Source of the DNA: Heracleum sosnowskyi
Taxonomy: Eukaryota > Streptophyta > Magnoliopsida > Apiales > Apiaceae
NCBI GenBank assembly: GCA_030848705.1
Contig: CM061239.1
Location: 83,186,363-83,250,362, forward strand
Reading direction: 5' to 3'
DNA length: 64,000 nt
This document shows, piece after piece, positions 35,180 to 46,381 of the stretch. The translations under genes and the position numbers were made by a program. Within the stretch, counting starts at the first letter, position 1. The number at the start of each line of letters is the position of its first letter. The notes below the pieces were generated by a model that searched no databases, was not told where the DNA came from, and saw nothing but the letters and a program-made list of their open reading frames with translations.

Positions 35180-36458
35180 TCTCCAATATAGGTTCAAGGA
35201 ACACCTCAGGAGCTTCATCAGAATTTACTCTGTCCACTATAGGCACAGTAGTGTTATCATCGACAACAATCTCCTCAATAACAACATCAGCCTCATCAGC
35301 ATGTGCTCTGGTCTCATCAGTAACAACCTCCTGATTTTCAGCTTCAGGAGCTTCAGCGTTTACAAAAACTCTGTCCTCATCAGCAGTAGTTACAACATGC
35401 TCCTCAACAAAATCTTCTGGAGCTTCATTCTGGACAGCTTCAGCATTTGGATCAGAAACATCCAACTCCTCAAAAAGATAATCAGCCACCAACTTTCTTC
35501 TTTTCTGATGTGAAATCTCACTGTCAGCAAAAGATGGCTTAGAACCCATATGCTTAGTCCTACCACCCCTTCAAGGTTTGACAGATGTTGATGAAGGTAG
35601 CTCTGTTTGTAAAGGCTCAGGTTGAGGCTCTGATTGAGAAGAAGCCTGTGTTGGTGAATTTACTTGATCATTTATAAACTGTTGCACAGAGGCAGGTAGC
35701 AACAAGTCTCCAACAACCCCTTTCTTAACATCCTTATTGATAAGATCAGAAAATATCCTCTTGTGTAATTTAAAACAAGAAACATCTTCATCAATTACTT
35801 CTACCCCTTCAACACAGTAAGAGAATAAAATCTGACAAAATCTAGAAAAGTAAACTACTCTTCTATTTTCTGTCATTTTCTCCCCTAAGTTATTCAAAAC
35901 AAGTCGTGCAAAATCAAAATGATTATCATATAACAGAGAGTACCCGATTTGCAGACTGTCTGTGGGAATAGCATCCCAGTTGGTGCATTTCTTTCCGAAC
36001 GTCCTTGTAATGCAATCAAAGAAGAAGCTCCACTCCTTCCTTAAGAACGGTCGTTTCAACTGTCCAATCTTAGTCAAGGGTCCAGAATACCCAATCTCTC
36101 GCATCATCCTTATCAAATCTTCATCACCCATTCCAATAGTATACGACGAAAACTCAGGAAACCCCATTGCAGCCCGAATGGTTCCAGCAGTAATTAGATA
36201 CTCTGTTTCTTCAAATTCAAAGATAATAGATGGGTTACCAGTCTCACCAACATCATCATACATCCCGGACTCCCAAAACGCCTTGATTTGTAAACCAGAA
36301 AGTTTTGCTAGTTCAACTAAAGCACGCCCAATCGCGGACTGAGCAAGAAAATCTTGAATCATATGAAAAGCTTCTGGTGCGTTGGCAGTGTTTAATGGTG
36401 CTGCATAGTTATTTGGAACAAATTCTAACCCAGAAGAAACAAAAGCTGTAGTCGCCAT
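35180..36458 (-). pseudogene. Element C ORF3, N-terminal part
   Basis: Starts at the ATG whose first base is 36458 (ATGGCGACTACA). The first 265 or so residues are nearly identical to ORF3 of B. The frame has an in-frame TGA at 35571-35573 after SSTSVKP, then continues open with the nuclear-signal-like KRRKL and an acidic stretch. That stretch is clearly diverged from B in the same region (LDVSDPNAEAVQNEAPEDF). It is cut at GTCCA by element D and continues at 21662. The N-terminal domain is thus conserved while the middle evolves fast. Confidence 0.88.
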
Positions 36459-37794
36459 TAGTAAGATTTGAAAGAAATCAAAGAAACTGATGCAAAAGCT
36501 TCGAAAGAGTTTGTAAGTAGAAAGGTGTTTGTGAATATGTGTGTGTATCAATAGATGTGAATTGAAGTAAAATGTGAAAGGTTTAGACGTATGTTTGTGT
36601 ATTGTATAAATATGAAATTCAAAATTAAAAACTGAACAGTTTTTAATCATTAATACACAACTGTCTTACTCCGTTAACTGTGTGAGTGGGACACGTGGCA
36701 CACATGCAATGACTGGCAGCAAATAATTGACAGTTTCCAATGCGCATACGCAGTAAAAACAGCAATTATTACCGCCCTTTACACTTTTCTAAACACTCAA
36801 CCTCTCTCCTCTGTTTAATACAAATTAGAACCGTTACCAATCATACTCTTTTATTTTCAAGAATGTTTTCTCAAAATTGTTAACTGTCTGAAACAAATAA
36901 TTAATTTTAATCATCAGAGATTAAAATAAAATTACCTCAGCGTAGAGTACACAGTTCATCAGTGTTTACCAATCCTCCTCCTTTATAAATAAACTCTTTT
37001 CACAAACTGTACAGGTGTGAGTATTTGTGTGTGAATTAGCAGAGTTTACTGAATATGAATATTTAGATCATCTCAAAGTGCATAAAATCCACAAACTAAA
37101 GTAGTAAAAACTGGTTGCTCAAACTCTCATATAAAATAAAATCTGATTTTTATATCTAAACTCTGTATTCTGATATCCTTTCATTTGGATATATCTTTTA
37201 TTTTCACCCCCTTTATATAATTTTTTTTTTTACTTTTATTTTTCCAGTAATCAGTGGTTGGCACTAGTCACCAAAAATCAAAGATTTTAGCCCTTATTTC
37301 ATACAATAAGTTCTTGGATCTTCCTAGGCACAACATGATCTCAAAGGAATTTGTGCTCTTTTTGGCATCTTTTGATTTGAGGGTGAAATATTTGCAATTA
37401 ATTAACAGAGTTTAGACTTTTCATCAGTTAATACAATTAATTTATGAGAGAAAGTGCAAACAGCTAATACAGACTCAGTGTATAGGATCAATAAACTAAG
37501 AGATGCTATAAATATAGAGACAGTATCATGCTGTGTAAAATTTCTGCACATTTTGTAATTTAGAATTTATAATACTTAGAAGGATTCATGATTACTTACT
37601 GAAAATCATGCTTCATACAGCTTTCTTCATCGGTCCATATGTTTCAGACAATATCACAATCAGAGTTTAACCGACAGAGTATGACTAACAGAGTTTACTA
37701 TCAGAGTTTAACATACTGGTACAAATAGCAGTTAACACATGCAAAGAATCATGAGCATAAAATCATGTATAGAGTTTGAATCTAACCAGTATCT
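36459..37794 (-). other. Element C spacer between pol and ORF3
   Basis: Counterpart of 8170-9537 in B. The minus strand holds octamers near 37667, 37690 and 37702, the PPT-like tract near 37197-37213, the G-box (36692-36697) and a TATA-like element near 36606. No coding sequence. Confidence 0.75.
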
Positions 37795-39470
37795 CTAGTC
37801 AAAACCAGAGATCATTCCAAGTTCATTTACCAGCCTTGTAAAGGTAGCTTCACTCAAAGGTTTGGTGAAGATATCTGCAAGCTGTTGGTCTGTAGAAACA
37901 AAATGAAGCTCAATGTTTCCTTCTTCCACATGTTCCCTGATAAAATGATACCTTATGCTGATGTGCTTGGTCATGGAGTGCTGTACTGGATTACCTGTCA
38001 TAGCAATAGCACTTTGATTATCACAGTAAATAGGTATTCTAGAGTACCTTAACCCATAGTCCAGCAATTGATTCTTCATCCATAAAATCTGTGCACAACA
38101 GCTACAAGCAGCTATATACTCTGCTTCTGCTGTAGATGTGGAAATTGATTTCTGTTTCTTGCTATACCAAGAAACTAATCTGTCACCTAAAAATTGACAG
38201 CTTCCACTTGTGCTTTTTCTGTCTATCTTACAGCCTGCAAAATCTGCATTAGAGTAACCAATTAATTTAAACTCTGATTCTCTAGGGTACCACAAACCGA
38301 GGGTTATGGTTCCTTTGAGATATTTGAAAATCCTCTTTACAGCTGTTAGATGTGGCTCTCTGGGGTCTGTTAGATGTGGCTCTCTGGCCCAAGAAAAATC
38401 CTTATTGCCTCCAGTCTTGCAACTGGAGCAAAGGTTTCATCATAATCAATTCCTTCTTGCTGTGAATAGCCTTTTGCCACAAGTCTAGCCTTATTCCTTG
38501 TAATCACTCCATCACTGTCTGTTTTGTTTCTGAAAACCCACTTTGTACCAACAATAGATCTGTTCTTTGGTCTTGGTACAAGTGTCCAGACTTCATTCCT
38601 CTCAAATTCATTTAACTCTTCTTGCATTGTTGTTATCCAATTAGCATCTTGAAGAGCTTCTTCCACTTTCTTGGGCTCAGTTTGAGATAAGAATGCATGA
38701 AACAGACATTCATTATTTGTAGCACTTCTAGTTCTTACACTAGCTTCTGGATCTCCAATTATCAAGTCAGGTGTATGGGATTGTGTCCACCTTCTTGCTG
38801 TTGGTAATTGGCTTCTATTTTCATTATTAGATCCTCCCCCTTGATCCATGCTCTCCTGATTTTCTTCTCGACCATTCGCATTCTCTGAGGCTCCCCCTGA
38901 ATTGGACTGTTCAGTATTTGAACTTTCAGAGTTTGACTTAGAGTTTCTGTTGGATTCTTCATTTGACTCTCTTTCAGAATTTGAGTCATCACTTTGAAAA
39001 GTTTCTGAAGTTTCTTCACGCTCCCCCTCAACTGGTTCTCCATTTTGTTCTGTCAGAGAAAATTCTTCAGAGTTTACCAGTAGAGGATCAGAGTATGCTT
39101 CGTCAGAGTTTGTTACCAAACTTGCTTCATAGATGTTATTGTGCCTGTGTCCAACTAGAACAACTTTCCCTGTAGATTTACTGATAACTTCACAATGTTC
39201 AGTATGAAAATCTACATGGTATCCTCTGTCACAGATTTGACTCACAGAAAGCGGATCATGCTTGAGTCCTGAGACAAGAGCTACATTTGTAATGATGACA
39301 CTTCCAAGATTGATATTTCCATATCCCAGAGTATATCCTATGTTGCCATCTCCATAGGAAACTTTTGGGCCAGCTTTTTCCTCAAAATCTGATAGCAGGG
39401 CTTTATTTCCAGTCATATGTCCTGAGCATCCACTGTCCAAGATAAGAGTGCTCTCTTTTATGCCCTGCAA
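37795..39470 (-). pseudogene. pol: Element C pol with two large internal deletions
   Basis: Protease (DSGCSGHMTG near 39435) is intact. The frame then jumps from ASLVTNS straight to the linker (DEAYSDPLL) through one copy of TCAGAGTTTGT (39103-39113, minus-strand ACAAACTCTGA). This removes the whole zinc motif and integrase core. The linker and first part of RT follow (to 38370). A second deletion at 38362-38391 removes the RT catalytic region and leaves a short duplication of AGAGAGCCACATCTAACAG. The RNase H end (38340-37795) is open and ends ISGFD. C cannot encode integrase or RT. Confidence 0.92.
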
Positions 39471-39519
39471 TCACAAACAATCACTGAGTGTTAGATTTAA
39501 GGATCCAGACTTGCTTGGA

Positions 39520-41165
39520 TCATTTGGCTTTCTTAACATTGTTAACTTTTGCAGCGGAATCACTATCAACAGAGTTTAAACTAACATTGTCAGACTTTAC
39601 ACTTGCAGAGTTTGCTCTAACCCACTTCAAGTTGGGTTTTAGCTCATAATAGTTGTGATAAATAGCATGATAACTCTTGCAAGTATAAATGGAATGCCAA
39701 GTGCTCCCACAGTGTGTGCATAAAGTCTGTGGTCTAACCCTAACATAATCATTCTTTACTCCAGATGTGGAGGGTAAAGAGTTAATATCTTTGTTCTTCT
39801 TGCAAAACCTGGCAAGATGGTTAGTACTACCACAACTATGACATGTTTTTCTAGGAGCAGCAGAATTAGGCAGATAATCATTTCTTTTATTAATGCCTAC
39901 TTTTCCATTCCTATTCTTCTTAAACATTTTCTGTTTGTTGACAGACTTTACTTCTTTGAGCTTATGTTTGAATTGTTTCTCTGTCATTAAACCAACATTA
40001 ACCTGTTTATCACAGATTTTTACTGGTTCTTTAACAGCTTCTATCTCAATCTTATTCTCTGTTATTGAACCAATATTAACCTGTTTTACACAAGTTTCAA
40101 CTGGTTCCATAACAGCTTCTTTTACTACAACAGACTTTAGCTTACTGTATTCCGGAACAAATTTCACAGGTTTAATTTGTGGTTTCACTTTAACTTTATC
40201 TTTAAACCTAAGTTGATCTCCCTCACAGTAACCTAAGCCTACAGTATCTGTCTGAAAAACCTGATGTGTGTCTTTTCCAGAATTTGTCCAGGTTTTAATT
40301 ACTTTTCTCTCTTTTTCCAACTCAGATTCTATTTCCCTATATCTTTTAAGCAACTCCTGTTCAACATAAACAGCATCATCTCTCTCCTTTTGAACTTGTT
40401 GCATGTTAACAAGTTTCTCTACAAGAAATTTATTCCTCTCTTTAAGACCTAGATTCTCAGATTTGATTCTTTCATTTTCTAAAGTCTGATCTCTATAACT
40501 AACATGTATGCTTTTAAGATAAATTCTTAATTCAGATATGTTATAAGTATCATAAGCATAAGTTGTTAGGGGTACCTTGTTTCCAGATGACTCAGCTTCA
40601 TCTTTAACAGTTTCCATGAGAGCATAATTAACTCCCTCATCTGAGTCTGAAGTGTCTGCCCAGTCCTTGCCTTTAGTGATGAGTGCTTTCTCAGATTTTC
40701 CTTTCTTGCACTCTGGAGCATAATGACCCATCTCTTTACACTTGTAGCACTGGATCTCAGACTTGTCTTTCTTTCCAGACTTGGTATATTTTCCCTCAGA
40801 CTTTCTGAAATTTCTCTTATCAGAATTTGAATCTTTCCTTGAGAATCTCTTTCCTTTCTTGAGGTTCTTGAATCCCATCTTCTTGAAGGTCTTCACCATT
40901 AAAGCAGCCATTCTCATTATCTCTTCTTCATCATCCTCAGAATCAGAAGCTTCATCATCAGTATTTGAGCCATCATCAGAGTTTGATGACTCACTGTCAG
41001 ATTTAATGACTAAAGCCTTTCCTTTGGCTTTCTTTCTTGATGATTCCTTCTTGACAGGCTTTTCTTCAACTTTAAGAGCAACAGATTTTGTCTTCTTTCC
41101 AGATCTTTTGTTTCTCTGTTCTATTTCAAGTTCATGAGTTTTAAGCAACCCATAGATTTCATGTT
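39520..41165 (-). pseudogene. gag: Element C gag, truncated at 5' end
   Basis: Homology to gag of A and B begins at EIYGLLKTHEL (about 41162). The N-terminal 220 codons, the PBS and the 5' LTR are missing. The remaining frame is open through CYKCKEMGHYAPEC, CHSCGSTNHLARFC and CTHCGSTWHSIYTC. It ends at TGA 39520-39522, where A and B have GGA, about a dozen codons early. The first few codons of the open frame (MTWLDEH) come from flanking DNA. Confidence 0.88.
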
Positions 41166-41544
41166 CGTCAAGCCAGGTCACAATACGAAAGAAAATTTTG
41201 CAACTCCCGAATAAAATAACTTCTACGATAATCCAAGAGAGATTTTCTTAGAAGTTGGGGGGCAAATGATATGGACAGAAAAGTAATTATAGAAATATAA
41301 TTGACAAGTCAATGGAAAGGCCGATATTTAAGGCCCGACACCTTAATTATTCATTAATTTCGTAATTAATGAATAGGGAAAATATACAGCTCATGAAAAG
41401 AGTCCAAATAATGGCAAATTGGTCAAAGAAGGATCCAGAATCCCAATTAAAGGCAATTAATGAGTCATAGCCTTTATCGACAAGGAAACGAATTCTCCAG
41501 CAAGAAATACAATGTTTATCCAATATCAAAAAGAAGACTTATTC
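41166..41544 (+). mobile_element. Fragment F: PPT and start of a Tat/Ogre-like LTR
   Basis: A purine tract (GAAGTTGGGGGGC, 41251-41263) precedes a possible LTR start at 41267 (TGATATGG). The sequence is interrupted by element E at TATTC and resumes at 46387. There, a TATA box and a GATACGTAGGCA block resemble R/U5 of Tat/Ogre Gypsy elements. The rest of F is not visible. Assignment rests on short motifs only. Confidence 0.35.
41540..41544. repeat. Target-site duplication of element E, left copy (TATTC)
   Basis: Repeated at 46382-46386. Confidence 0.95.
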
Positions 41545-42098
41545 TGTTAGATCAGAATTCAATGATCGTCAGGAGCTAGACTCAACTGATCAGGATTGCT
41601 GACGTCATCAGGATTACATGGTCGTCAGGATTGAGATACATATCAGGACTGGGATCAGGATTGATCATCAAGACTGGAAGCTGATCAGGATTCCTACTTC
41701 GAGTTATATTTGGAGTCTAGTTAAACATGGAAGTTTATTCTGTCGGTTCCTGGTTTGTAGTATGTAGCTATCAATTATAGATAGGTTTCAATCTTTGTAA
41801 TTGATTAGGACTTATCATTGATAGAGAAGCTGTGTAGTATATAAACACAGTTTTGGTTTTGGTTCGGTATGAATCAAGATAGAAGCTCTTAAGAACATAG
41901 AATTTCTTGAGAGAGTTTTTGTAAGCTAGCAGCTCTCAAGAACATCAGAATTTCTTGAGAGAGTTTGTAACAGTTTTATATCAGATTTAATAAAGCTGTT
42001 ATCTTTCTTTCATATTTGTGATATTTACATTAAGAAGTCGATTATCTTATACTATTGTATTCAACCCCCCTTCTACAATAGATTATTACTGGGCAACA
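41545..42098 (+). repeat. Element E 5' LTR
   Basis: 554 bp, TGTTAG...GCAACA. The first 150 bp hold five exact TCAGGATT copies (41590, 41608, 41625, 41655, 41685) and three near copies, plus the palindrome TGACGTCA (41600-41607). TATA at 41838-41845. AATAAA at 41989-41994 may be the polyadenylation signal. A 20-bp direct repeat (AGAATTTCTTGAGAGAGTTT) lies near 41902 and 41947. Confidence 0.95.
41600..41607. promoter_or_regulatory. TGACGTCA palindrome in E LTR
   Basis: A perfect 8-bp ACGT-core palindrome, the classical bZIP (TGA/CRE-type) site, embedded among TCAGGATT repeats about 230 bp upstream of the TATA box. Also present in the 3' LTR. Confidence 0.55.
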
Positions 42099-42100
42099 AT

Positions 42101-42112
42101 TGGTATCAGAGC
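42101..42112 (+). other. Primer-binding site of element E
   Basis: TGGTATCAGAGC two bases after the LTR end. Confidence 0.92.
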
Positions 42113-42148
42113 AAACTGATTTAATTCTGAATCAGATACGATCTAAAG

Positions 42149-44464
42149 ATGTCGACAACCAAGTATGAAAGCATGAAGATTCCCATCTTGAAGAAATCAG
42201 AATATCCAACATGGAGGGTAAAGATGCTGATGTACCTAGAGGCTATGGATCCTGACTATTTGGACAGGATTCGTGATGGACCATATATTCCTACACGGAT
42301 TGTAGAACGAACAGATACAGTACTTGAACATTATGTGGTCCAGGCTAAAAGTGAATGGACTCCAGAAGAAAAAGCTCATGTACTCAGGGAACCAAAGATA
42401 AAGAATATCTTACACAGTAGTCTTGATGCTGTCATGTCTAACAGAGTGATTGCATGCAAGTCTTCAAAAGAAATCTGGGATACTTTGGAAACTCAGTGCC
42501 AGGGATCTGCATCTGTCAAGAAAAATAGAAGGGCTCTTTTGATTCAAGAATATGAACAATTTGATGCAAGACCCGATGAGAGCCTAACTGATCTATATGA
42601 TAGATTTCTGACACTATTGAACAGTTTATCTTTAGTTGACAAGGAATATGAAACTGAAGATTCAAACACCAAGTTTCTAAGAGCTTTACCTGAAGAATGG
42701 GACACTCAGACATCGATCATTAGACATCAGTATGATCTTAACACTATGTCTCTTGATGAAGTCTATGGGATGCTAAGAACTCATGATCTTGAAGTTCAAC
42801 AGAGAAAGAACAAGAAAAGCAGCAAGGCAAAATCAATTGCTTTGAAAGCAGAGGCTAAATCAAAAGGAAAATCTATGGAGGTCTCTAGAAGTAAAACAAG
42901 AATAGTTGAGTCAGATCCTGATGACTCTTCATCAGATACTGATGGCAATGCTGATGCCAATACTGATGATGATTCTTCTGACTCAGACATGGAAGAGATG
43001 GTTGCTATGATTGTCAGAAACTTCAGAAGGATGAAGTTCAGGAAGAATAGAAGACAAGGCAACTTTCAGAAAAAGGCTTTCAATCCAAACAAAGATAAGT
43101 ATATCAAAAAGGACAACAAGGGTAGCAAATTTGACAAGTCAAAGGTTAGATGCTACCAGTGCAATGGTATGGGTCACTTTGCTTCTGAGTGCAAGAAGAC
43201 AAAGGCACTTATCACATCAAGCAAGGATTGGATGGACTCTTCCTCAGAATCTGATACTGATGTGGTCAACTATGCTCTAATGGCCAATGCTGATGTAACT
43301 GCTGCTCCTGATGATAAGGTACTAAATACTATCTTTGATTTTGATACTGATAATGCTTCTGAGTTAAGATGTTTTCTAAAGTCATTACATATTAGCTTTA
43401 GAAGTCAAACTGCTGAAAATACTAGGATCTTATCTGAGATGTCTGAACTTAGAAAAAGGAATGATATATTAGAAGCTGAATTTTCTCGTATGCAAGAAGT
43501 ACAAAAAGAATGTGATAATGTGAATCACATGTATTTAGAGATGAAATCCAAATGTACTGCTCTTGAAAAGGAACTTGAAAATGCTAATGAGAAAATCAGA
43601 ACCTGGACAGACTCTGGTAGGAAATTTCATAAGATTAATACCTCTAAGAATTGGAAAGAGTGTCTAGGATATAAGTCAGATGAAGATAAGAAATTGAAAG
43701 AGAAAATTGTCATTGATGAGACAGTCAGTCCAAAGACCTATAGACATGTTATAGATGCAACCAAATCTAAGATTACTCCTGTTAATTTTGTTTTTGGTAA
43801 GGATTCCAATTCTACTTTTGAAAAGGGATCTACTTCTACTCAAGGAATTAAAATCATAAAGTCTAAACCTGTCTTGAATAAAGTCATTAAGAATGTAGGT
43901 TTATTGTCTCAGAAACATCTTAAGGATAAAATCTGTGAGCTGACAGATAAGAAAAAGGAAGCTACTGTTAAGAGAAACAGGAATGGTAAAGTTGGGATCA
44001 ATAAAGAGAATGGTTACAAATATATCCCAAATGCACCTAGAAAGTGTTGTTTTAACTGTGGTAACTCTAATCATCTTGCTATTGATTGTAAGAAGAGTAA
44101 GAAGAAGATTGCTGATATTTCTAAGTCTGATGTTAGGAATAGATCAATATTTTATAAACCACAGAAGTCCTGTTTTCATTGTGGTAGTATATGGCATTCT
44201 ATTTATACTTGTAAAGATTATCATGAGTTGTACTATAACTTTTATGATCCATTGCCTAAAGTTGATAAAAAAAGTGCAAACTCTGGTAGCATTAAGAATG
44301 TCAAGTTGGAACATGCTTTTGTTAATACTGATACTGACAAATCAAATCCTGATGGAGTAAATCCTGTCAGGACTGCTAAAGTCAGAAAGTCTTCTGCTGT
44401 GAAAGTTAATAAATTGCATAGAAAAGGAACCCAACAAGTATGGGTTCCTAAATGTTCTAACTAG
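42149..44464 (+). CDS. gag: Element E gag (intact, 771 aa)
   Basis: A complete Copia gag from ATG 42149 to TAG. The N-terminal domain has YPTWRVKMLMYLEAMDPDYL and SNRVIACKSSKEIWDTLE, the same blocks as A/B/C with many substitutions. An acidic Ser/Asp segment follows near residues 255-280, then CYQCNGMGHFASEC near 334, a coiled-coil-like region around 420-500, CFNCGNSNHLAIDC near 633 and CFHCGSIWHSIYTC near 674. No frameshift or stop, in contrast to gag in A, B and C. It should form particles and bind RNA. The TAG is followed by a pyrimidine-rich TGATTGCAG and then the pol frame. Confidence 0.95.
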   Translation: MSTTKYESMKIPILKKSEYPTWRVKMLMYLEAMDPDYLDRIRDGPYIPTRIVERTDTVLEHYVVQAKSEWTPEEKAHVLREPKIKNILHSSLDAVMSNRVIACKSSKEIWDTLETQCQGSASVKKNRRALLIQEYEQFDARPDESLTDLYDRFLTLLNSLSLVDKEYETEDSNTKFLRALPEEWDTQTSIIRHQYDLNTMSLDEVYGMLRTHDLEVQQRKNKKSSKAKSIALKAEAKSKGKSMEVSRSKTRIVESDPDDSSSDTDGNADANTDDDSSDSDMEEMVAMIVRNFRRMKFRKNRRQGNFQKKAFNPNKDKYIKKDNKGSKFDKSKVRCYQCNGMGHFASECKKTKALITSSKDWMDSSSESDTDVVNYALMANADVTAAPDDKVLNTIFDFDTDNASELRCFLKSLHISFRSQTAENTRILSEMSELRKRNDILEAEFSRMQEVQKECDNVNHMYLEMKSKCTALEKELENANEKIRTWTDSGRKFHKINTSKNWKECLGYKSDEDKKLKEKIVIDETVSPKTYRHVIDATKSKITPVNFVFGKDSNSTFEKGSTSTQGIKIIKSKPVLNKVIKNVGLLSQKHLKDKICELTDKKKEATVKRNRNGKVGINKENGYKYIPNAPRKCCFNCGNSNHLAIDCKKSKKKIADISKSDVRNRSIFYKPQKSCFHCGSIWHSIYTCKDYHELYYNFYDPLPKVDKKSANSGSIKNVKLEHAFVNTDTDKSNPDGVNPVRTAKVRKSSAVKVNKLHRKGTQQVWVPKCSN

Positions 44465-44486
44465 TGTGTTTCTATTCTGATTGCAG

Positions 44487-44708
44487 GGTAAAAAGAAAAA
44501 TGTGTTAGTCATGGATAGTGGATGTTCTGTGCACATGACTGGAAACAAAGCCCTGTTATCAGAATATGAGGAAAAAGCTGGCCCAACTGTGTCTTATGTA
44601 GATGGCAACATTGGACAAACCTTGGGATATGGCAATATAAACATTGGAAATGTCATCATTGAAAAAGTAGCTCTAGTGAAGGGACTAAAACACATCAGTA
44701 TTCGATAG
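44487..44708 (+). pseudogene. pol: Element E pol remnant (protease joined to RNase H tail)
   Basis: Protease starts normally (MDSGCSVHMTGNKALL). The frame passes from VKGLKH directly into HISIR, the RNase H block TKHISIRYHF. The join sits on similar AAACAC/AAGCAC codons, so roughly 2.8 kb of integrase, RT and RNase H is gone. A TAG (44706-44708) ends it. Beyond it, 44709-44808 is a purine-rich stretch that I cannot align, probably a second deletion joint. Confidence 0.88.
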
Positions 44709-44808
44709 CACTTCATAAGAAGAAGAAGCCAGAAGAAGTGAAATTACAAGATCAACAAATAGAGATTTCAATCTCTATGTACAAAGGCTTAAACTCTCAA
44801 ACAGAAGA

Positions 44809-45726
44809 GTGTGGAGGAACCCAAGCAGACAAGAATCTTCACTGGAAAGAAGCTATGCCTTTGAAAAGGAAAAGGATAAGAAGTGGAAACATATTAGCAC
44901 ATTAAGTTGTGATACACTTATCAATTTTCAGTCTGGAGGAATTATTACAAGCGCTTCAAGTGTTGTTGATTTATCTGGGATGGTTAGATCAAAAGCACTC
45001 TGGTTAAAGATGTTTTCAAATCTGAAGCAATTGACAAGTAATTCAAGAGGAGGTATTGGACACAGGGATGCTGAATATCTGAATATGTCATATGTTGATC
45101 CTTACTCCTTAACTGAAATTGGAGGTACTTTAACTTCTGAAAACCTGAACAATTTACTAGCTGTTGATATAGTTAAAGATTGTCATGATGGTTTTGACAA
45201 GAAAGAAAAGCTTCTGTACTTCATGAAAGATGGTAGTGTGAAGATTTTATCTATTCAAGATCTGCTGATGAAAACTACACAGGAACTGAAATATGTTCAT
45301 TATCTTTTAAGATCGAAGAATCAAATATGCAAAGAATGGAGTGACATGATTTTGTCAACAATAAGAAGAAGACTGGATGGAAACAGTAATTTCAATGGTA
45401 ATTATACTCCCATGTACTTAAATCAAAGAGGTCAAGATGTGGAAATGCAAAGGGGTACTGCTGTTAAAGAAGTAAATTTTGGCATGATTCATCTTACTCT
45501 CAATCCGGATGGGAAGGAAATTGCTTATCTTTTGCTTGAAGAGCATAGTCTTCAGAGAAACTCCATATTGAATCTCAGAGCAGCTATCTATCAGATTAAT
45601 GAGGAAGATGAAGAACTCAGAAATCTTAAGGAAAGACTGATTCAAATTCTTGAAGAAAAAGAAGAAAATTTTGTTATCCAACTTCTTGAAGATGAATCTG
45701 TTCTATCAAAGAATTTAAACAGATAA
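44809..45726 (+). pseudogene. Element E ORF3 remnant: conserved C-terminal domain
   Basis: An open frame of 305 codons. It shares with ORF3 of B and C the block LLYFMKDGSV (B: LLYFMSDGRV), then ELKYVHYLLRSKN (B: ELEYVLYLLKVKN), then NSILNLRAAIYQ (B: NNIYSLRAAIYQ), followed by a Glu/Lys-rich helix. The N-terminal domain and acidic middle are absent, so the ATG is probably not native. Its survival next to intact gag in an element that has lost its polymerase suggests a function useful in cis or in trans, but this is inference. Confidence 0.8.
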
Positions 45727-45827
45727 GTTGTTGCTGTAGATTCTGTACATTTTGTATATATGTTTTTGACATCATTGAATCTTAGGAATCTATACTTTAT
45801 TTCACAAAGTATGAGATTGGGGGAGAT
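45727..45827 (+). other. Element E 3' untranslated segment and PPT
   Basis: An untranslated stretch ending in TTGGGGGAGA (45818-45826), directly before the 3' LTR. Confidence 0.88.
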
Positions 45828-46381
45828 TGTTAGATCAGAATTCAATGATCGTCAGGAGCTAGACTCAACTGATCAGGATTGCTGACGTCATCAGGATTAC
45901 ATGGTCGTCAAGATTGAGATACATATCAGGACTGGGATCAGGATTGATCATCAGGACTGTAAGCTGATCAGGATTCCTACTTCGAGTTATATTTGGAGTC
46001 TAGTTAAACATGGAAGTTTATTCTGTCGGTTCCTGGTTTGTAGTATGTAGCTATCAATTATAGATAGGTTTCAATCTTTGTAATTGATTAGGACTTATCA
46101 TTGATAGAGAAGTTGTGTAGTATATAAACACAGTTTTGGTTTTGGTTCGGTATGAATCAAGATAGAAGCTCTTAAGAACATAGAATTTCTTGAGAGAGTT
46201 TTTGTAAGCTAGCAGCTCTCAAGAACATCAGAATTTCTTGAGAGAGTTTGTAACAGTTTTATATCAGATTTAATAAAGCTGTTATCTTTCTTTCATATTT
46301 GTGATATTTACATTAAGAAGTCGATTATCTTATACTATTGTATTCAACCCCCCTTCTACAATAGATTATTACTGGGCAACA
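45828..46381 (+). repeat. Element E 3' LTR
   Basis: 554 bp; about four substitutions against the 5' LTR, three of them in or next to the TCAGGATT cluster. TATA at 46121-46128. Confidence 0.95.

Larger units (their letters stand above)
41545..46381 (+). mobile_element. Element E: deleted Sirevirus-type Copia element of a second family
   Basis: 4.84 kb with 554-bp LTRs that differ at about four positions, TSD TATTC, a Met PBS and a PPT. Gag is complete and open. Pol is reduced to the protease plus a few RNase H codons. The 3' end keeps the C-terminal domain of ORF3. LTR sequence is unrelated to B except for the TATA block and overall design. An element with intact gag, PBS and PPT but no polymerase is a candidate parasite of autonomous relatives. 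Confidence 0.94.

Noticed and set aside
41155..41175. C's truncated end returning to segment J, because both share CATGTTCG
   Set aside because: Only eight bases match, and no further J sequence follows, so chance is likely.
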